Below, in pieces: positions 47,047 through 55,833 of a DNA stretch of 64,000 bases. A program made the position numbers and the translations under genes. Under the pieces are notes generated by a model, which saw only the letters and a program-made list of their open reading frames with translations, was not told the DNA's origin and ran no database searches. Position 1 is the stretch's first letter. Each line of letters begins with the position of its first letter. The stretch comes from Anoxynatronum buryatiense (GTDB lineage: Bacteria; Bacillota; Clostridia; Peptostreptococcales; Tindalliaceae): NCBI RefSeq assembly GCF_900182905.1, contig NZ_FXUF01000015.1, positions 1 through 64,000 of the forward strand. Reading direction: 5' to 3'.

Positions 47047-47319
47047 TTATTCTTTGGGAAGTATGCGAGCGCTGCCGGGCAGGGGAGTTTCTTTCAACCT
47101 GTTGTTGACTAAAAACCAGCCGCCGGCAACATGGTCCAACTCCTCTTCATTCAGTTCTCCCGTCTGGTTGAATACTTCTTCCACCAATGCCATTTCTTCG
47201 GCGGTCAATTGGATTCCCTGGTCATCTGCCAGTTTTTTCACCGCTTCAACTGTCTGACACTTGGCCAACTGCTCTTTTTGGGCTTCAGTAAATTTTTCCA
47301 ATAACTGTTCCATTGACAT
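47047..47319 (-). CDS. Nif11-like leader peptide, orphan RiPP precursor candidate
   Basis: A 90-residue peptide. Residues 1-65 match the Nif11-type leader: MSMEQLLEKFTEAQKEQL, the EAVKKLADDQGIQLTAEE block, and ELNEEELDHVAGG ending in a double-glycine cleavage site. The 23-residue tail after GG (WFLVNN...RILPKE) would be the core peptide; it has no cysteine and only one Ser and one Thr, so lanthionine chemistry is unlikely. GGAGG lies eight bases before the ATG. No radical SAM, lanthionine synthetase or peptidase-ABC gene is nearby, so it is an orphan or uses enzymes encoded elsewhere. It is downstream of prfB on the same strand. Confidence 0.78.
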   Translation of the reverse strand: MSMEQLLEKFTEAQKEQLAKCQTVEAVKKLADDQGIQLTAEEMALVEEVFNQTGELNEEELDHVAGGWFLVNNRLKETPLPGSARILPKE

Positions 47320-47459
47320 GTATCACGCCTCCTCACTCACTCATTTAATCATCAATTCATCATTTAGTGAACAACTGCCGAATACCCCGCTGTGAATGAA
47401 TATCCTGCAATGGATTCTTGGCAGATGTCACCACGGTGTTTTCAATAATGCCCTCACCG

Positions 47460-48564
47460 TCAGGCTTTCATCTGTTCCCGCAAATACCCGTATATAAAGG
47501 GATCCAGATCCCCATCCATGACACCGTACACATTCCCCACTTCCACATTGGTGCGGTGATCTTTCACCATGCTGTAGGGGTGGAACACATAGGAACGAAT
47601 TTGACTTCCCCAGGCAATCTGGCTGTAGTCTCCCTGTAGTTCCTCGATTTTTTCTTTGTTCTCTTCTATTTTCAGCTCGATGAGCTTGCCTTTCAGCACT
47701 TTCAGAGCTGTTTCCTTATTGGAATGCTGGGAACGCTGGTTCTGGCACTGTACCACAATTCCCGTGGGGATGTGGGTGATGCGCACCGCTGAATCTGTTT
47801 TGTTGACGTGCTGGCCTCCGGCACCACTGGAGCGGTAGGTGTCGATACGCAGGTCTGACACCTGAATGTCCACTTCCACGGTGTCGTCCAGTTCGGGCAT
47901 GACATCCACCGAAGCAAAAGAGGTGTGACGTTTGCCGGCAGTGTCAAACGGAGACAGCCGTACCAGCCGGTGAACCCCTTTTTCGGCCTTTAAGTAGCCG
48001 TAAGCATTTTCCCCCTTAACGGTAAAGGTAACGCTCTTAATGCCGGCTTCCGGATCGTTCTGGAGGTCGTAGACATCCAGTCCGTAGCCGCTGGCATCTG
48101 CCCAACGGGTGTACATGCGGTACAGCATTTCCGCCCAGTCCTGGGCGTCCAGTCCGCCGGTACCGGCATGAATGGACACAATGGCATTTAAGTGATCGTA
48201 CTCACCACTGAGGAGGGTTTTCAGCTGGATGGTTTCCACCTGTTTTTTCAGGCTTTCCAGCCCTTTCACAAAATCTTTTTCAAACTCCGACTCCCCTTCT
48301 TCCAAAAAATACAGCAGGGTCATCAGATCATCGTGGGCTTTTTCCAATCCCTGGTATTCCGCCACCTTGTTCTGGAGGTTTTTGCTGGTTTTCAGCACCT
48401 CCTGGGCAACATCATGGTCATCCCAGAAACCAGGGGATGCCATTTTCAGTTCCAGTTCTTCCATTCGCTGTTGCAGACCTGGGACGTCAAAGAGAAGCCC
48501 CCATTTCAGTGATGTTTTCTTTCAGTTCCTGCACTTCTGCCCGGAGATTTTCCAGATTCAGCAT
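47460..48564 (-). CDS. prfB: peptide chain release factor 2, with programmed +1 frameshift
   Basis: Recognises UAA and UGA stop codons. Two frames are joined: a 25-codon first part (48564-48490, MLNLENLRAEVQ...MGASL), then the in-frame UGA at 48489-48487 inside CTTTGAC, preceded by a Shine-Dalgarno-like GGGGG, and then the main frame from GAC onward. This is the classic autoregulatory site; total 367 residues. The main part holds SPF (codon recognition, in RLSPFD) and the GGQ motif (SSGAGGQHVNKT). It lies 32 bases downstream of secA, as in Bacillus. An annotation starting at the internal ATG (48464) would miss the true N-terminus. Confidence 0.96.
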
Positions 48565-48596
48565 CTTTTCACCTTCCTTATCGCTGTGCTTCAGTA

Positions 48597-51275
48597 TTAC
48601 ACACCGCAACACTTTTTGTATTTTTTACCGCTGCCGCAGGGGCAGGGATCATTGCGACCGACTTTTTCTTTGTTCACCACGGTACCGCTGCCGGAAACGC
48701 TGCCGTCACTGCCAGGAACAGGGTTCACCTTCACCACTGCTTTTCGCTGCACCACTGCGTCCTTTTGGAGGTGGAAGAGCACTTTCACCGTTTCTTCCTG
48801 AATGTTGCGGATCATCTCCTGGAACATGTCAAAGCCTTCTTTTTGGTAAGCCCGCACCGGGTCTTCCTGCCCGATGGCCCGTAGCCCGATGCCCTGTTTC
48901 AACTGATCCATGGCATCGATGTGATCCATCCACTTGGTGTCCACCACCCGGAGCATGAGGATCCGTTCGATTTCACGGAGGCGTTCAGCGCTGATTTCCT
49001 GTTCCTTCACCTCATAATGAGCCAGGCAATGCTGCAGAATTTCCTCCCGCAGCCCATGCTTTGTGAGTGATTCCACATCAGACGCATCATAGAAAGTTTC
49101 CAGGCTGAACTGGGCCTGGAGATGCCGGTTCAGGTCTTCCAGTTCCCATTCTTCGGGATATTCGCTGTTGGCGGTATATAGTTCCAGGGCGCTGTCGATG
49201 ATGGTTTCCACCATGGCCAGGATTTGATCCCGCATGTCTTCCCCATCCAGCACCTTGCGGCGTTCGTTGTAAATGACTTCCCGCTGTTTGTTCATCACGT
49301 CATCATACTGGAGGACATGCTTGCGGATGCCAAAGTTGCGCCCCTCCACTTTTTTCTGTGCATTTTCAATGGATCTGGACAACATGCCATGTTCAATGGC
49401 CATGTCGTCTTCCAGTCCCAGTTTTTCCACCAGTCCCTGCATCCGCTCACCGCCGAAAAGACGCATGAGGTCGTCTTCAAGGGAGATGAAAAAGCGGGAA
49501 GAACCCGGGTCTCCCTGCCGGCCGGCACGACCGCGCAGCTGGTTGTCAATACGCCGGGATTCATGGCGTTCGGTTCCGATGATATGCAGACCGCCGGCGG
49601 CAATGACCGCCTGGTGCTCTGTATCTGTTTCCTGTTTATACTGCTGATGAAGCCGCTCATATTCCCGGGCAACGGCCTGAATTTCAGGATCGTCTGGAAT
49701 GGTGAGGGCTGTGACAGCTGCCAGCACTTCATCGTCAATACCCTTTGCCTTCAGATCCCGCTTTGCCAGAAACTCCGGATTACCTCCCAGCAGAATGTCT
49801 GTACCCCGGCCAGCCATATTGGTGGCAATGGTCACCGCACCCTTGCGGCCTGCCTGGGCCACAATTTCAGCTTCCCGCTCGTGCTGTTTGGCATTAAGAA
49901 CTTCGTGCTTCACGCCTTTTTTCTGCAGCATACGGGAAATAAGTTCAGACCGTTCAATGGAAATGGTACCCACCAGCACCGGCTGTCCCGTGGCATGGTG
50001 TTCAATGATTTCTTCCACCACCGCTGCGTATTTTCCCGGTTCATTCTTGTAAATGGCATCGGCATGGTCTTCCCGCACCACCGGTTCATTGGTGGGAATC
50101 TCCACCACATCCATCCCGTAAATGGCCTTGAATTCTTCTTCTTCAGTTTTGGCGGTACCCGTCATACCGGCAATTTTCTGGTACATACGGAAGTAATTCT
50201 GGAAAGTGATGGTGGCCAAAGTACGGGATTCCCGGCGGACATCCAGACCTTCTTTGGCTTCAATGGCCTGGTGCAGCCCGTCACTGTACCGGCGCCCAAA
50301 CATGAGGCGGCCGGTGAAGTCATCCACAATGATCACTTCGCCGTCTTTCACCACATAGTCTTTGTCACGTTTCATCAAATTATTGGCCTTCAGGGCCTGG
50401 TTGATGTGGTGGGAAATTTCCATGTTTTCCGGATCTGACAAATTTTCAAGGGAAAAATGCTTTTCGGCAATTTCCACCCCTTCTTCTGTCAGGGCCACCG
50501 AATTTGCTTTTTCATCCACATTGTAGTGGATTTCGTTCTTAAGCCCCCGCACAAAGTGGTCCACCAGGGCATAGAGCTGAGTGGACTTTTCGCCTTCTCC
50601 TGAAATGATGAGGGGGGTGCGGGCTTCATCAATGAGGATGCTGTCCACCTCATCCACAATGACATAGTTGAGATCCCGCTGCACCATGTTGTCTTTCTGG
50701 ATTACCATGTTATCTCTCAGGTAGTCGAACCCAAACTCGTTATTGGTACCGTAGGTGATGTCTGCCTCGTAGATGGCTTTTTTTTCTGCCGGAGACAGAC
50801 CGTGCACATTGACACCCGTGGTCATTCCCAGAAATTCATAAACCTTACCCATCCATTCACAGTCACGGCGGGCCAGATAATCATTCACCGTCACCACGTG
50901 AACCCCTTTGTCTGACAGGGCATTGAGGTATACCGGCAGGGTGGCCATCAGGGTTTTTCCTTCACCGGTTTTCATTTCAGAAATGCGCCCCTGATGAAGC
51001 ACAATACCGCCATAAAGCTGTACCGGGTAATGCTTCAGCCCCAGCACCCGCCAGGCGGCTTCACGAACAGTGGCGAAGGCTTCAGGCAAAAGATCGTCCA
51101 GGGTCTCTCCCTGGGCCAGCCGCGCTTTATACTCAATGGTTTTTGCCCTTAGGGTTTCGTTGCTCATGGCTGCAAAGGTGCTGTCAAGGGCTTCAATTTT
51201 TTTAACCAGCGGATCCATGCGTTTTAACTCCCGCTCGCTGTATGATCCGAACACTTTTTCAAATAATGCTTTCAA
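48597..51275 (-). CDS. secA: preprotein translocase ATPase SecA
   Basis: The motor of the Sec pathway, cytoplasmic and membrane-associated. It has 892 residues with Walker [11 protein letters not shown], the [12 protein letters not shown] Walker B, the second nucleotide-binding fold ([17 protein letters not shown]), the scaffold and wing regions, and a C-terminal zinc motif [13 protein letters not shown] that binds SecB or ribosomes. The start is a TTG behind GAGGTG. It is followed directly by prfB. No sign of a second SecA. Confidence 0.98.
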   Translation of the reverse strand: MKALFEKVFGSYSERELKRMDPLVKKIEALDSTFAAMSNETLRAKTIEYKARLAQGETLDDLLPEAFATVREAAWRVLGLKHYPVQLYGGIVLHQGRISEMKTGEGKTLMATLPVYLNALSDKGVHVVTVNDYLARRDCEWMGKVYEFLGMTTGVNVHGLSPAEKKAIYEADITYGTNNEFGFDYLRDNMVIQKDNMVQRDLNYVIVDEVDSILIDEARTPLIISGEGEKSTQLYALVDHFVRGLKNEIHYNVDEKANSVALTEEGVEIAEKHFSLENLSDPENMEISHHINQALKANNLMKRDKDYVVKDGEVIIVDDFTGRLMFGRRYSDGLHQAIEAKEGLDVRRESRTLATITFQNYFRMYQKIAGMTGTAKTEEEEFKAIYGMDVVEIPTNEPVVREDHADAIYKNEPGKYAAVVEEIIEHHATGQPVLVGTISIERSELISRMLQKKGVKHEVLNAKQHEREAEIVAQAGRKGAVTIATNMAGRGTDILLGGNPEFLAKRDLKAKGIDDEVLAAVTALTIPDDPEIQAVAREYERLHQQYKQETDTEHQAVIAAGGLHIIGTERHESRRIDNQLRGRAGRQGDPGSSRFFISLEDDLMRLFGGERMQGLVEKLGLEDDMAIEHGMLSRSIENAQKKVEGRNFGIRKHVLQYDDVMNKQREVIYNERRKVLDGEDMRDQILAMVETIIDSALELYTANSEYPEEWELEDLNRHLQAQFSLETFYDASDVESLTKHGLREEILQHCLAHYEVKEQEISAERLREIERILMLRVVDTKWMDHIDAMDQLKQGIGLRAIGQEDPVRAYQKEGFDMFQEMIRNIQEETVKVLFHLQKDAVVQRKAVVKVNPVPGSDGSVSGSGTVVNKEKVGRNDPCPCGSGKKYKKCCGV

Positions 51276-51310
51276 TTTCTTTCACCTCGTTTATGAATTG
51301 GTGGCGCTTA

Positions 51311-51916
51311 CTATCGCCAGATTTTTCCCTTGTGGTCAATCCGAATGACCCGGGCTTTTTGATAGTGGCCGTCTCCCATTAGAAGGCTTTGAATCCAGAC
51401 GAAAAGACCCATCGATATCACCAGATCACCAATGGAAAACACCTGGCGAATGGGATAGGCGGCAGGCGGTGTGAGGCGCTTACCCAAAAATGCCAGCCAT
51501 CCGCCGGGGCCTTCTGTCAGCTGATATTGCAACAGCCGTCCTGACTGAATCAATTCTAATCTGTTGGTGAAACCGGCTTTTTCAAGGGCTTCAACCGCAA
51601 TGGGCACTGTGCCGCCATTGAGAAAGATCACGGCAAAATTCAGCAGGCTCCCCAGAATCAGCAGCCACACGGCCTTGTTATTCAAATTAAAAAACAATGC
51701 AATGAATAGAAGACCATAGCTGACGGCATAAAACACCAGCCTGAAGTCCAGAAACAACCGGCTTCCTGCCAGCATCATGAACGACAGGGCAGCCTGAATC
51801 AGAAAAGCCAGTACCAGCAGTGCCGACATGCGAATGTGGGCGCTGCGCAAACTTTTCAGATTGCCGCCGCGGAACAGGCCGATGGCAATGCCCAGCATGA
51901 GGGCTTCGATGAACAT
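51311..51916 (-). CDS. DUF5317-like membrane protein
   Basis: A 201-residue membrane protein with about five hydrophobic segments (residues 4-14, 29-47, 60-78, 83-100 and 165-182) and a conserved-looking middle (LNGGTVPIAVEALEKAGF and FLGKRLTPPAAYPIRQVFSIGDLVISMG). It resembles the DUF5317 family found across Firmicutes and Actinobacteria; the function is unknown. AAGGAAG precedes the ATG. It lies 35 bases upstream of secA, on the same strand. Confidence 0.75.
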   Translation of the reverse strand: MFIEALMLGIAIGLFRGGNLKSLRSAHIRMSALLVLAFLIQAALSFMMLAGSRLFLDFRLVFYAVSYGLLFIALFFNLNNKAVWLLILGSLLNFAVIFLNGGTVPIAVEALEKAGFTNRLELIQSGRLLQYQLTEGPGGWLAFLGKRLTPPAAYPIRQVFSIGDLVISMGLFVWIQSLLMGDGHYQKARVIRIDHKGKIWR

Positions 51917-52032
51917 TCAATCACTTCCTTCGATGTGATTCCAACAATGATTCACTGATATTTACCTTAAACAGATAGACGGATGAATCCCATCTTTGTC
52001 TGCGAGTACCATTATATCAGTTATTGTCGCAG

Positions 52033-52070
52033 AAAAAAACAATCCCCGCCGGAAAAAGGGCGGGGATTGT
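52033..52070 (-). terminator. intrinsic terminator of hpf
   Basis: ACAATCCCCGCC and GGCGGGGATTGT form a perfect 12-bp stem, followed on the minus strand by TTTTTTT, about 40 bases past the hpf stop. Confidence 0.9.
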
Positions 52071-52108
52071 CTGTTTATTCATCATCGGCGACGAAAAACC
52101 GCGGGTGC

Positions 52109-52645
52109 TTATTCCACATTGGGTTCAATCAGCCCGTAGTTGCCGTCACGCCGCTTATAAATCACATTGACTTCATTGGTCTCATCATTGGCAAATACAA
52201 AGAAGCTGTGACCCACCAGTTCCATTTGAAGAATGGCTTCTTCATGATTCATGGGCTTCACCGGGAATCGTTTGGTCTTGACGATGCGGGCTTCAAAGCT
52301 GTCATCAGTCTCATCCATGGGGATATTTTCAAACCTGATGGTTTCATAATGATTGATCCGGTTACGCTCCAGTTTGGTCTTATGCTTTCTCAACTGGGCA
52401 GCAAGCTTATCAACCACTTTATCCATGGTGTTATACATGTCAATGGTGGCTTCCTCTGCTCGCAGCACTGATCCGCTGATGGGAATGGTTGCCTCCATGA
52501 TCTGACGTTCCTTTTGCACCGAGAGGGTGACTTTCGCCTCAGCCTCCTTACTGAAATACTTATCCAGCTTCTCCATTTTAGCCACAATGGTATCTCTCAA
52601 AGCATCTGTCACATTAATGTTCTTTCCGGTAACTGTTACTTTCAT
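52109..52645 (-). CDS. hpf: long-form ribosome hibernation promoting factor
   Basis: 178 residues: an N-terminal RaiA/HPF domain (KVTVTGKNINVTDALRDTIVAKMEKLDKYF) and a C-terminal dimerisation domain (IVKTKRFPVKPMNHEEAILQMELVGHSFFVFANDETNEVNVIYKRRDGNYGLIEP) that makes 100S ribosome dimers in stationary phase. The ATG at 52645 is preferred over the overlapping GTG one codon upstream on spacing to AAGGGG. It is a single-gene unit with its own terminator. Confidence 0.96.
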   Translation of the reverse strand: MKVTVTGKNINVTDALRDTIVAKMEKLDKYFSKEAEAKVTLSVQKERQIMEATIPISGSVLRAEEATIDMYNTMDKVVDKLAAQLRKHKTKLERNRINHYETIRFENIPMDETDDSFEARIVKTKRFPVKPMNHEEAILQMELVGHSFFVFANDETNEVNVIYKRRDGNYGLIEPNVE

Positions 52646-52906
52646 CACTCCAGCCCCTTTCCCTATTTATTTCTCATGCCGGCTGTCATCTCTCAAGTGT
52701 CCGGCGATGCCGGTAACTGACACATCCGCCCCAGCTGCGAGGTCGGAATGGTGTTAATTGATGGGGAGGATGGTATGTTTCTATATACCCGATTCCTCAG
52801 GGGCAAAACAACCGGAAATTAACAGTTCAAAATAAGTTGGATGACCTACCAATTGCATGGCCGCAGCAGATTTTTTTTCGGGGCGTGTCAGTTTTATCAA
52901 AAGGAC

Positions 52907-53062
52907 TGTGGATAAAAAAAGAAAAGTATGTTCCCTCTTGACATGAAAGGCATTGATTTTACACATTCTTAACAAAGAACGCCCTTTTCTGTGGATAACT
53001 CTTGAAATTTGTGGACAAAGTTCACCCCACCCTGTGGATAATGTGGGTAAGTCTGTTGATAA
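52907..53062 (+). promoter_or_regulatory. strong DnaA-box cluster between hpf and mgtC
   Basis: Six same-orientation nonamers (reverse complement of TTATCCACA): perfect TGTGGATAA at 52907, 52990 and 53033, and one-mismatch TGTGGACAA (53010), TGTGGGTAA (53042) and TGTTGATAA (53054). Three perfect copies in 135 bases are far above chance. The 520-base region carries no gene; an AT tract (TTTTTTTT at 52871) lies beside it. Replication origin, titration site or DnaA-regulated control region are the options; dnaA and dnaN are not nearby. Confidence 0.85.
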
Positions 53063-53168
53063 GTTGAAAACAGCGGATTCTTTTTTCTGCAGGCTGTGTG
53101 AAATCATCCCCAAAGTCTCTATGAGAAAAATGCCATCCGCCGCGGGTCACAAATAAGTTTCCCAGGTC

Positions 53169-53918
53169 CTATAAGTCTTCTTTTTCAATGGGTTCGGAGG
53201 GCTTTGCCGGGAAACGTTTTTTGCCACCTTCCCACTGGGCGCTGATCATTCCCGAAACAGCCATCAGTTCACTGAAAAATTTTTTACCGACATACTTTGC
53301 CGGCAGTTTAACGGCAAAATAGGCTTCTGTGATCATGCCAGGACCTTCATCTTCATCTTCAGATTCCAGCTCTTCCTCTGATACCATACGAATGTCTTTA
53401 ATGAGAATGCTGTTGTTTCCCATGATCTGACCAATATCACCTATCAGGCCTGGACGTTCGTAGAACTGAATGATTAAAACGCGGTATTTCTTCTTAAAGA
53501 ACTTTTTTTCCAGGACGCCAAGGCTGCGCAGTGTAAAGAGAACCACCACTGCTGTTACCAAACCACCAAGATAGAAGCCGTTGCCGATGGCCAGCCCAAT
53601 GCCGCCACACACCCAAAGACTTGCAGCAGTGGTGAGCCCACTGACTTTATTCTCTGTTCTCAGAATAGTTCCCGCACCCAGAAAACCGATCCCGCTGACC
53701 ACTTGCGCTGCCAAACGGGCGGGATCGCCTCTGTCGGCGGCGGTGAGATGGGTGAAGCCATACATGGAAAGCAGCATGATCAAGGCTGAGCCGACAGTGA
53801 CCAGCACATGGGTTCTGAGACCTGCCGGCCGGTTATTGGCTTCCCTTTCCATGCCAATGAAACCTCCGATGACGGCTGACAGCACCAGCCGAAGTATCAA
53901 CTCGGTTGTGGATATCAA
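53169..53918 (-). CDS. MgtC/SapB family membrane protein
   Basis: 249 residues. The N-terminal ~140 form the MgtC domain with four or five membrane segments and hallmark GGFIGMERE, RPAGLRTHVLV, and QVVSGIGFLGAGTILR motifs; the C-terminal ~100 residues are a soluble ACT-like domain (YRVLIIQFYERPGLIGDIGQIM). MgtC proteins are linked to Mg2+ limitation and modulation of ATP synthase, but transport is not proven. I place the start at the TTG at 53918, six bases after GGGGGA; an ATG six codons upstream overlaps that site. Two perfect 18-bp direct repeats lie just upstream. Confidence 0.88.
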   Translation of the reverse strand: MISTTELILRLVLSAVIGGFIGMEREANNRPAGLRTHVLVTVGSALIMLLSMYGFTHLTAADRGDPARLAAQVVSGIGFLGAGTILRTENKVSGLTTAASLWVCGGIGLAIGNGFYLGGLVTAVVVLFTLRSLGVLEKKFFKKKYRVLIIQFYERPGLIGDIGQIMGNNSILIKDIRMVSEEELESEDEDEGPGMITEAYFAVKLPAKYVGKKFFSELMAVSGMISAQWEGGKKRFPAKPSEPIEKEDL

Positions 53919-53937
53919 GATCAGTCCCCCTTTCATT

Positions 53938-53973
53938 AAATATGATATAACACATAAATATGATATAACACAT
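53938..53973 (-). repeat. perfect 18-bp tandem duplication at the mgtC promoter
   Basis: AAATATGATATAACACAT occurs twice head to tail. On the minus strand it carries TATATC/TATCAT -10-like words right ahead of the mgtC Shine-Dalgarno, so it may be a duplicated operator or promoter element. Confidence 0.75.
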
Positions 53974-54057
53974 TCGCCCGGAATGAGTCTCTTTGTTCAA
54001 AAAAACGTCTGCAATGGCACTCTGTTCACTTTTTTGCGCATGCTGTTTCTTTACCTT

Positions 54058-54123
54058 AAAAAAAGCCCGGCAACTGTCAGTTCGAAGAGCCATACCAGTG
54101 ATGAGGGGTTGACAGCTGCCGGG
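54058..54123 (-). terminator. terminator of the glp operon
   Basis: CCCGGCAGCTGTCA and TGACAGTTGCCGGG form a 14-base stem with one mismatch and a large loop, followed on the minus strand by CTTTTTTT, directly past the DUF1667 stop. Confidence 0.8.
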
Positions 54124-54140
54124 TCAATTGGGGAAGCGAT

Positions 54141-54515
54141 TTAAGCACTTCTGGTGGCGATCACATCCACACCGGTGTTCAGCAGGTTTTTAATCAATAC
54201 CTGCCCCTGTTTCACCGGCGCCTCCACTTCCAGTTGGTTCAACTGTTGCATACACTGATACAGCAATGCTTTTGGAACAGGTTGAGCGGTTTTCACCGGC
54301 AGCCGGGTGACGTTTCCATGATTCAGCTTTACGGTGGTGGTGAGCATCCGGGTGGGATGGGTGATTTCTTCAATGGCGTATTGCTCTCCCCGGGGGCACT
54401 GGTTTCCCGTCACCTGGTAGTTTCCTTCTTTTGTGGTGTGTTCAATATCGAGATGACAGCCCATGGGGCATACGATGCATGTCATGGTACTGTGCTGGTT
54501 GTCCGTTTTATTCAT
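54141..54515 (-). CDS. DUF1667 protein of the glycerol-3-phosphate operon
   Basis: 124 residues with four cysteine positions near the N-terminus (TCIVCPMGCHL, then NQCPRGEQYA) typical of DUF1667, likely binding an Fe-S cluster. In other Firmicutes and Thermotogae the family is encoded with GlpA-like and NADH-oxidase-like flavoproteins and is thought to complete an anaerobic glycerol-3-phosphate dehydrogenase. The ATG at 54515 lies eight bases after AGGAG; two upstream ATGs are too close to, or before, that site. It is the last gene of the operon. Confidence 0.85.
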   Translation of the reverse strand: MNKTDNQHSTMTCIVCPMGCHLDIEHTTKEGNYQVTGNQCPRGEQYAIEEITHPTRMLTTTVKLNHGNVTRLPVKTAQPVPKALLYQCMQQLNQLEVEAPVKQGQVLIKNLLNTGVDVIATRSA

Positions 54516-54564
54516 TTCCATGTCTCCTGTTCTTTTCATGGCTCTTCAAAGTGGAAAATACTGA

Positions 54565-55833
54565 TTATGGGTGGGATTTCAGTGTCAGGGTGATTTCCCG
54601 GGAGGTATCCGCTGCCTGGTGGAGCATGTCGGCAGGAATCTGTATCCATTCCATCTCTCCCGGGGTCATATGCGTCTTCTTCCGACTCATCAAGACTTCT
54701 TCGCCGCTCCACACTTGCAGTTCACCTTTGGCGCAAGGCTGGGCAACTCTGAAATAAACCTTCAGATCCTGTTCTTCGTGGGGACAGCTTACCTGCTGAG
54801 GAACTAAATAGCGAATACCCGGGCCAGGAGTCATTTGAAGAAGTGTTTTCACCAGCGATTCCCGTTTTTTAAGGTAGGCTGCTGCATAACGGCCTGCCCT
54901 GCGGCTCTCTTCTGTCACCCAATCCACCAGATCGTGGACATGAAGCACATTGCCACAAGCATAAATACCTGGTTCTGAGGTTTCCATGGTTTGATTCACC
55001 ACCGCACCTCCGGTAATACTGTCCAGTTCAATGCCTGCCTGCTGAGAAAGCTCATTTTCAGGAATCAGCCCCACAGAAAGTAACAGCGTATCGCAGGAAA
55101 TGCGCTGCTGTGTCCCCTCAACAGGCCGCCTTTCTTCGTCCACCTGGGCAATGGTCACGCTCTCAAGACGCTGCTTTCCTTCAATTTGGGTAATGGTGTG
55201 GCCCAGCAGCAGGGGAATATGGAAATCATCCAGGCACTGGACAATGTTACGGGTCAGTCCGCCGGAATAGGGCATGAGCTCCACCACCGCTTTTACCGAG
55301 GCCCCTTCCAGGGTCATGCGCCGGGCCATAATGAGGCCAATGTCGCCACTCCCCAGAACAACCACTTCACGGCCCACCATGTACCCTTCCATGTTGACAA
55401 ACCGCTGGGCTGCTCCTGCAGTGAGAATACCGGCCGGCCGGGTGCCGGGTATCCTGACGGCACCCCGGGTTCTTTCCCGGCAGCCCATGGCCAGAATGAC
55501 AGCCCCAGCCTGTATCTGAAGAAGACCTTCTCGGGTATTGACAGCAGTAATCTGTTTTTCAGGTGTCAGCGACAACACCATGGTATCCAGCATGACATCG
55601 ATGCTGCGCCCTTTCAGGGCATCGATAAAGCGTTCCGCATATTCTGGCCCTGTGAGCTCTTCTTTGAAGATATGCAGCCCAAATCCATTGTGTATGCACT
55701 GCTGTAAAATCCCCCCCAGTTCCTGATCCCGTTCTAAAATGAGAATGGAGGAAATTCCCGCTTCGTTGGCTTCAATGGCCGCTGCCAGACCCGCCGGTCC
55801 GCCGCCAATCACCACCAGATCCCAGTGCTTCAT
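54565..55833 (-). CDS. FAD/NAD(P)-dependent oxidoreductase, GlpB-like partner
   Basis: 422 residues of the pyridine nucleotide-disulphide oxidoreductase type: FAD motif VIGGGPAGLAAAIEA at the N-terminus and a second dinucleotide motif VVLGSGDIGLIMARR, with no redox-active CxxC pair, and a C-terminal tail resembling the NADH-dependent subunit of similar glp clusters. The start ATG at 55833 overlaps the stop of the GlpA-like gene (ATGA). It would accept electrons from the GlpA-like subunit and pass them to NAD+ or another carrier. The frame continues upstream inside glpA but without homology. Confidence 0.88.
   Translation of the reverse strand: MKHWDLVVIGGGPAGLAAAIEANEAGISSILILERDQELGGILQQCIHNGFGLHIFKEELTGPEYAERFIDALKGRSIDVMLDTMVLSLTPEKQITAVNTREGLLQIQAGAVILAMGCRERTRGAVRIPGTRPAGILTAGAAQRFVNMEGYMVGREVVVLGSGDIGLIMARRMTLEGASVKAVVELMPYSGGLTRNIVQCLDDFHIPLLLGHTITQIEGKQRLESVTIAQVDEERRPVEGTQQRISCDTLLLSVGLIPENELSQQAGIELDSITGGAVVNQTMETSEPGIYACGNVLHVHDLVDWVTEESRRAGRYAAAYLKKRESLVKTLLQMTPGPGIRYLVPQQVSCPHEEQDLKVYFRVAQPCAKGELQVWSGEEVLMSRKKTHMTPGEMEWIQIPADMLHQAADTSREITLTLKSHP

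Noticed and set aside
52781-53113. 110-codon minus-strand frame over the DnaA-box region
   Set aside because: No ribosome site, unnatural composition, and its sequence is explained by the repeated nonamers.
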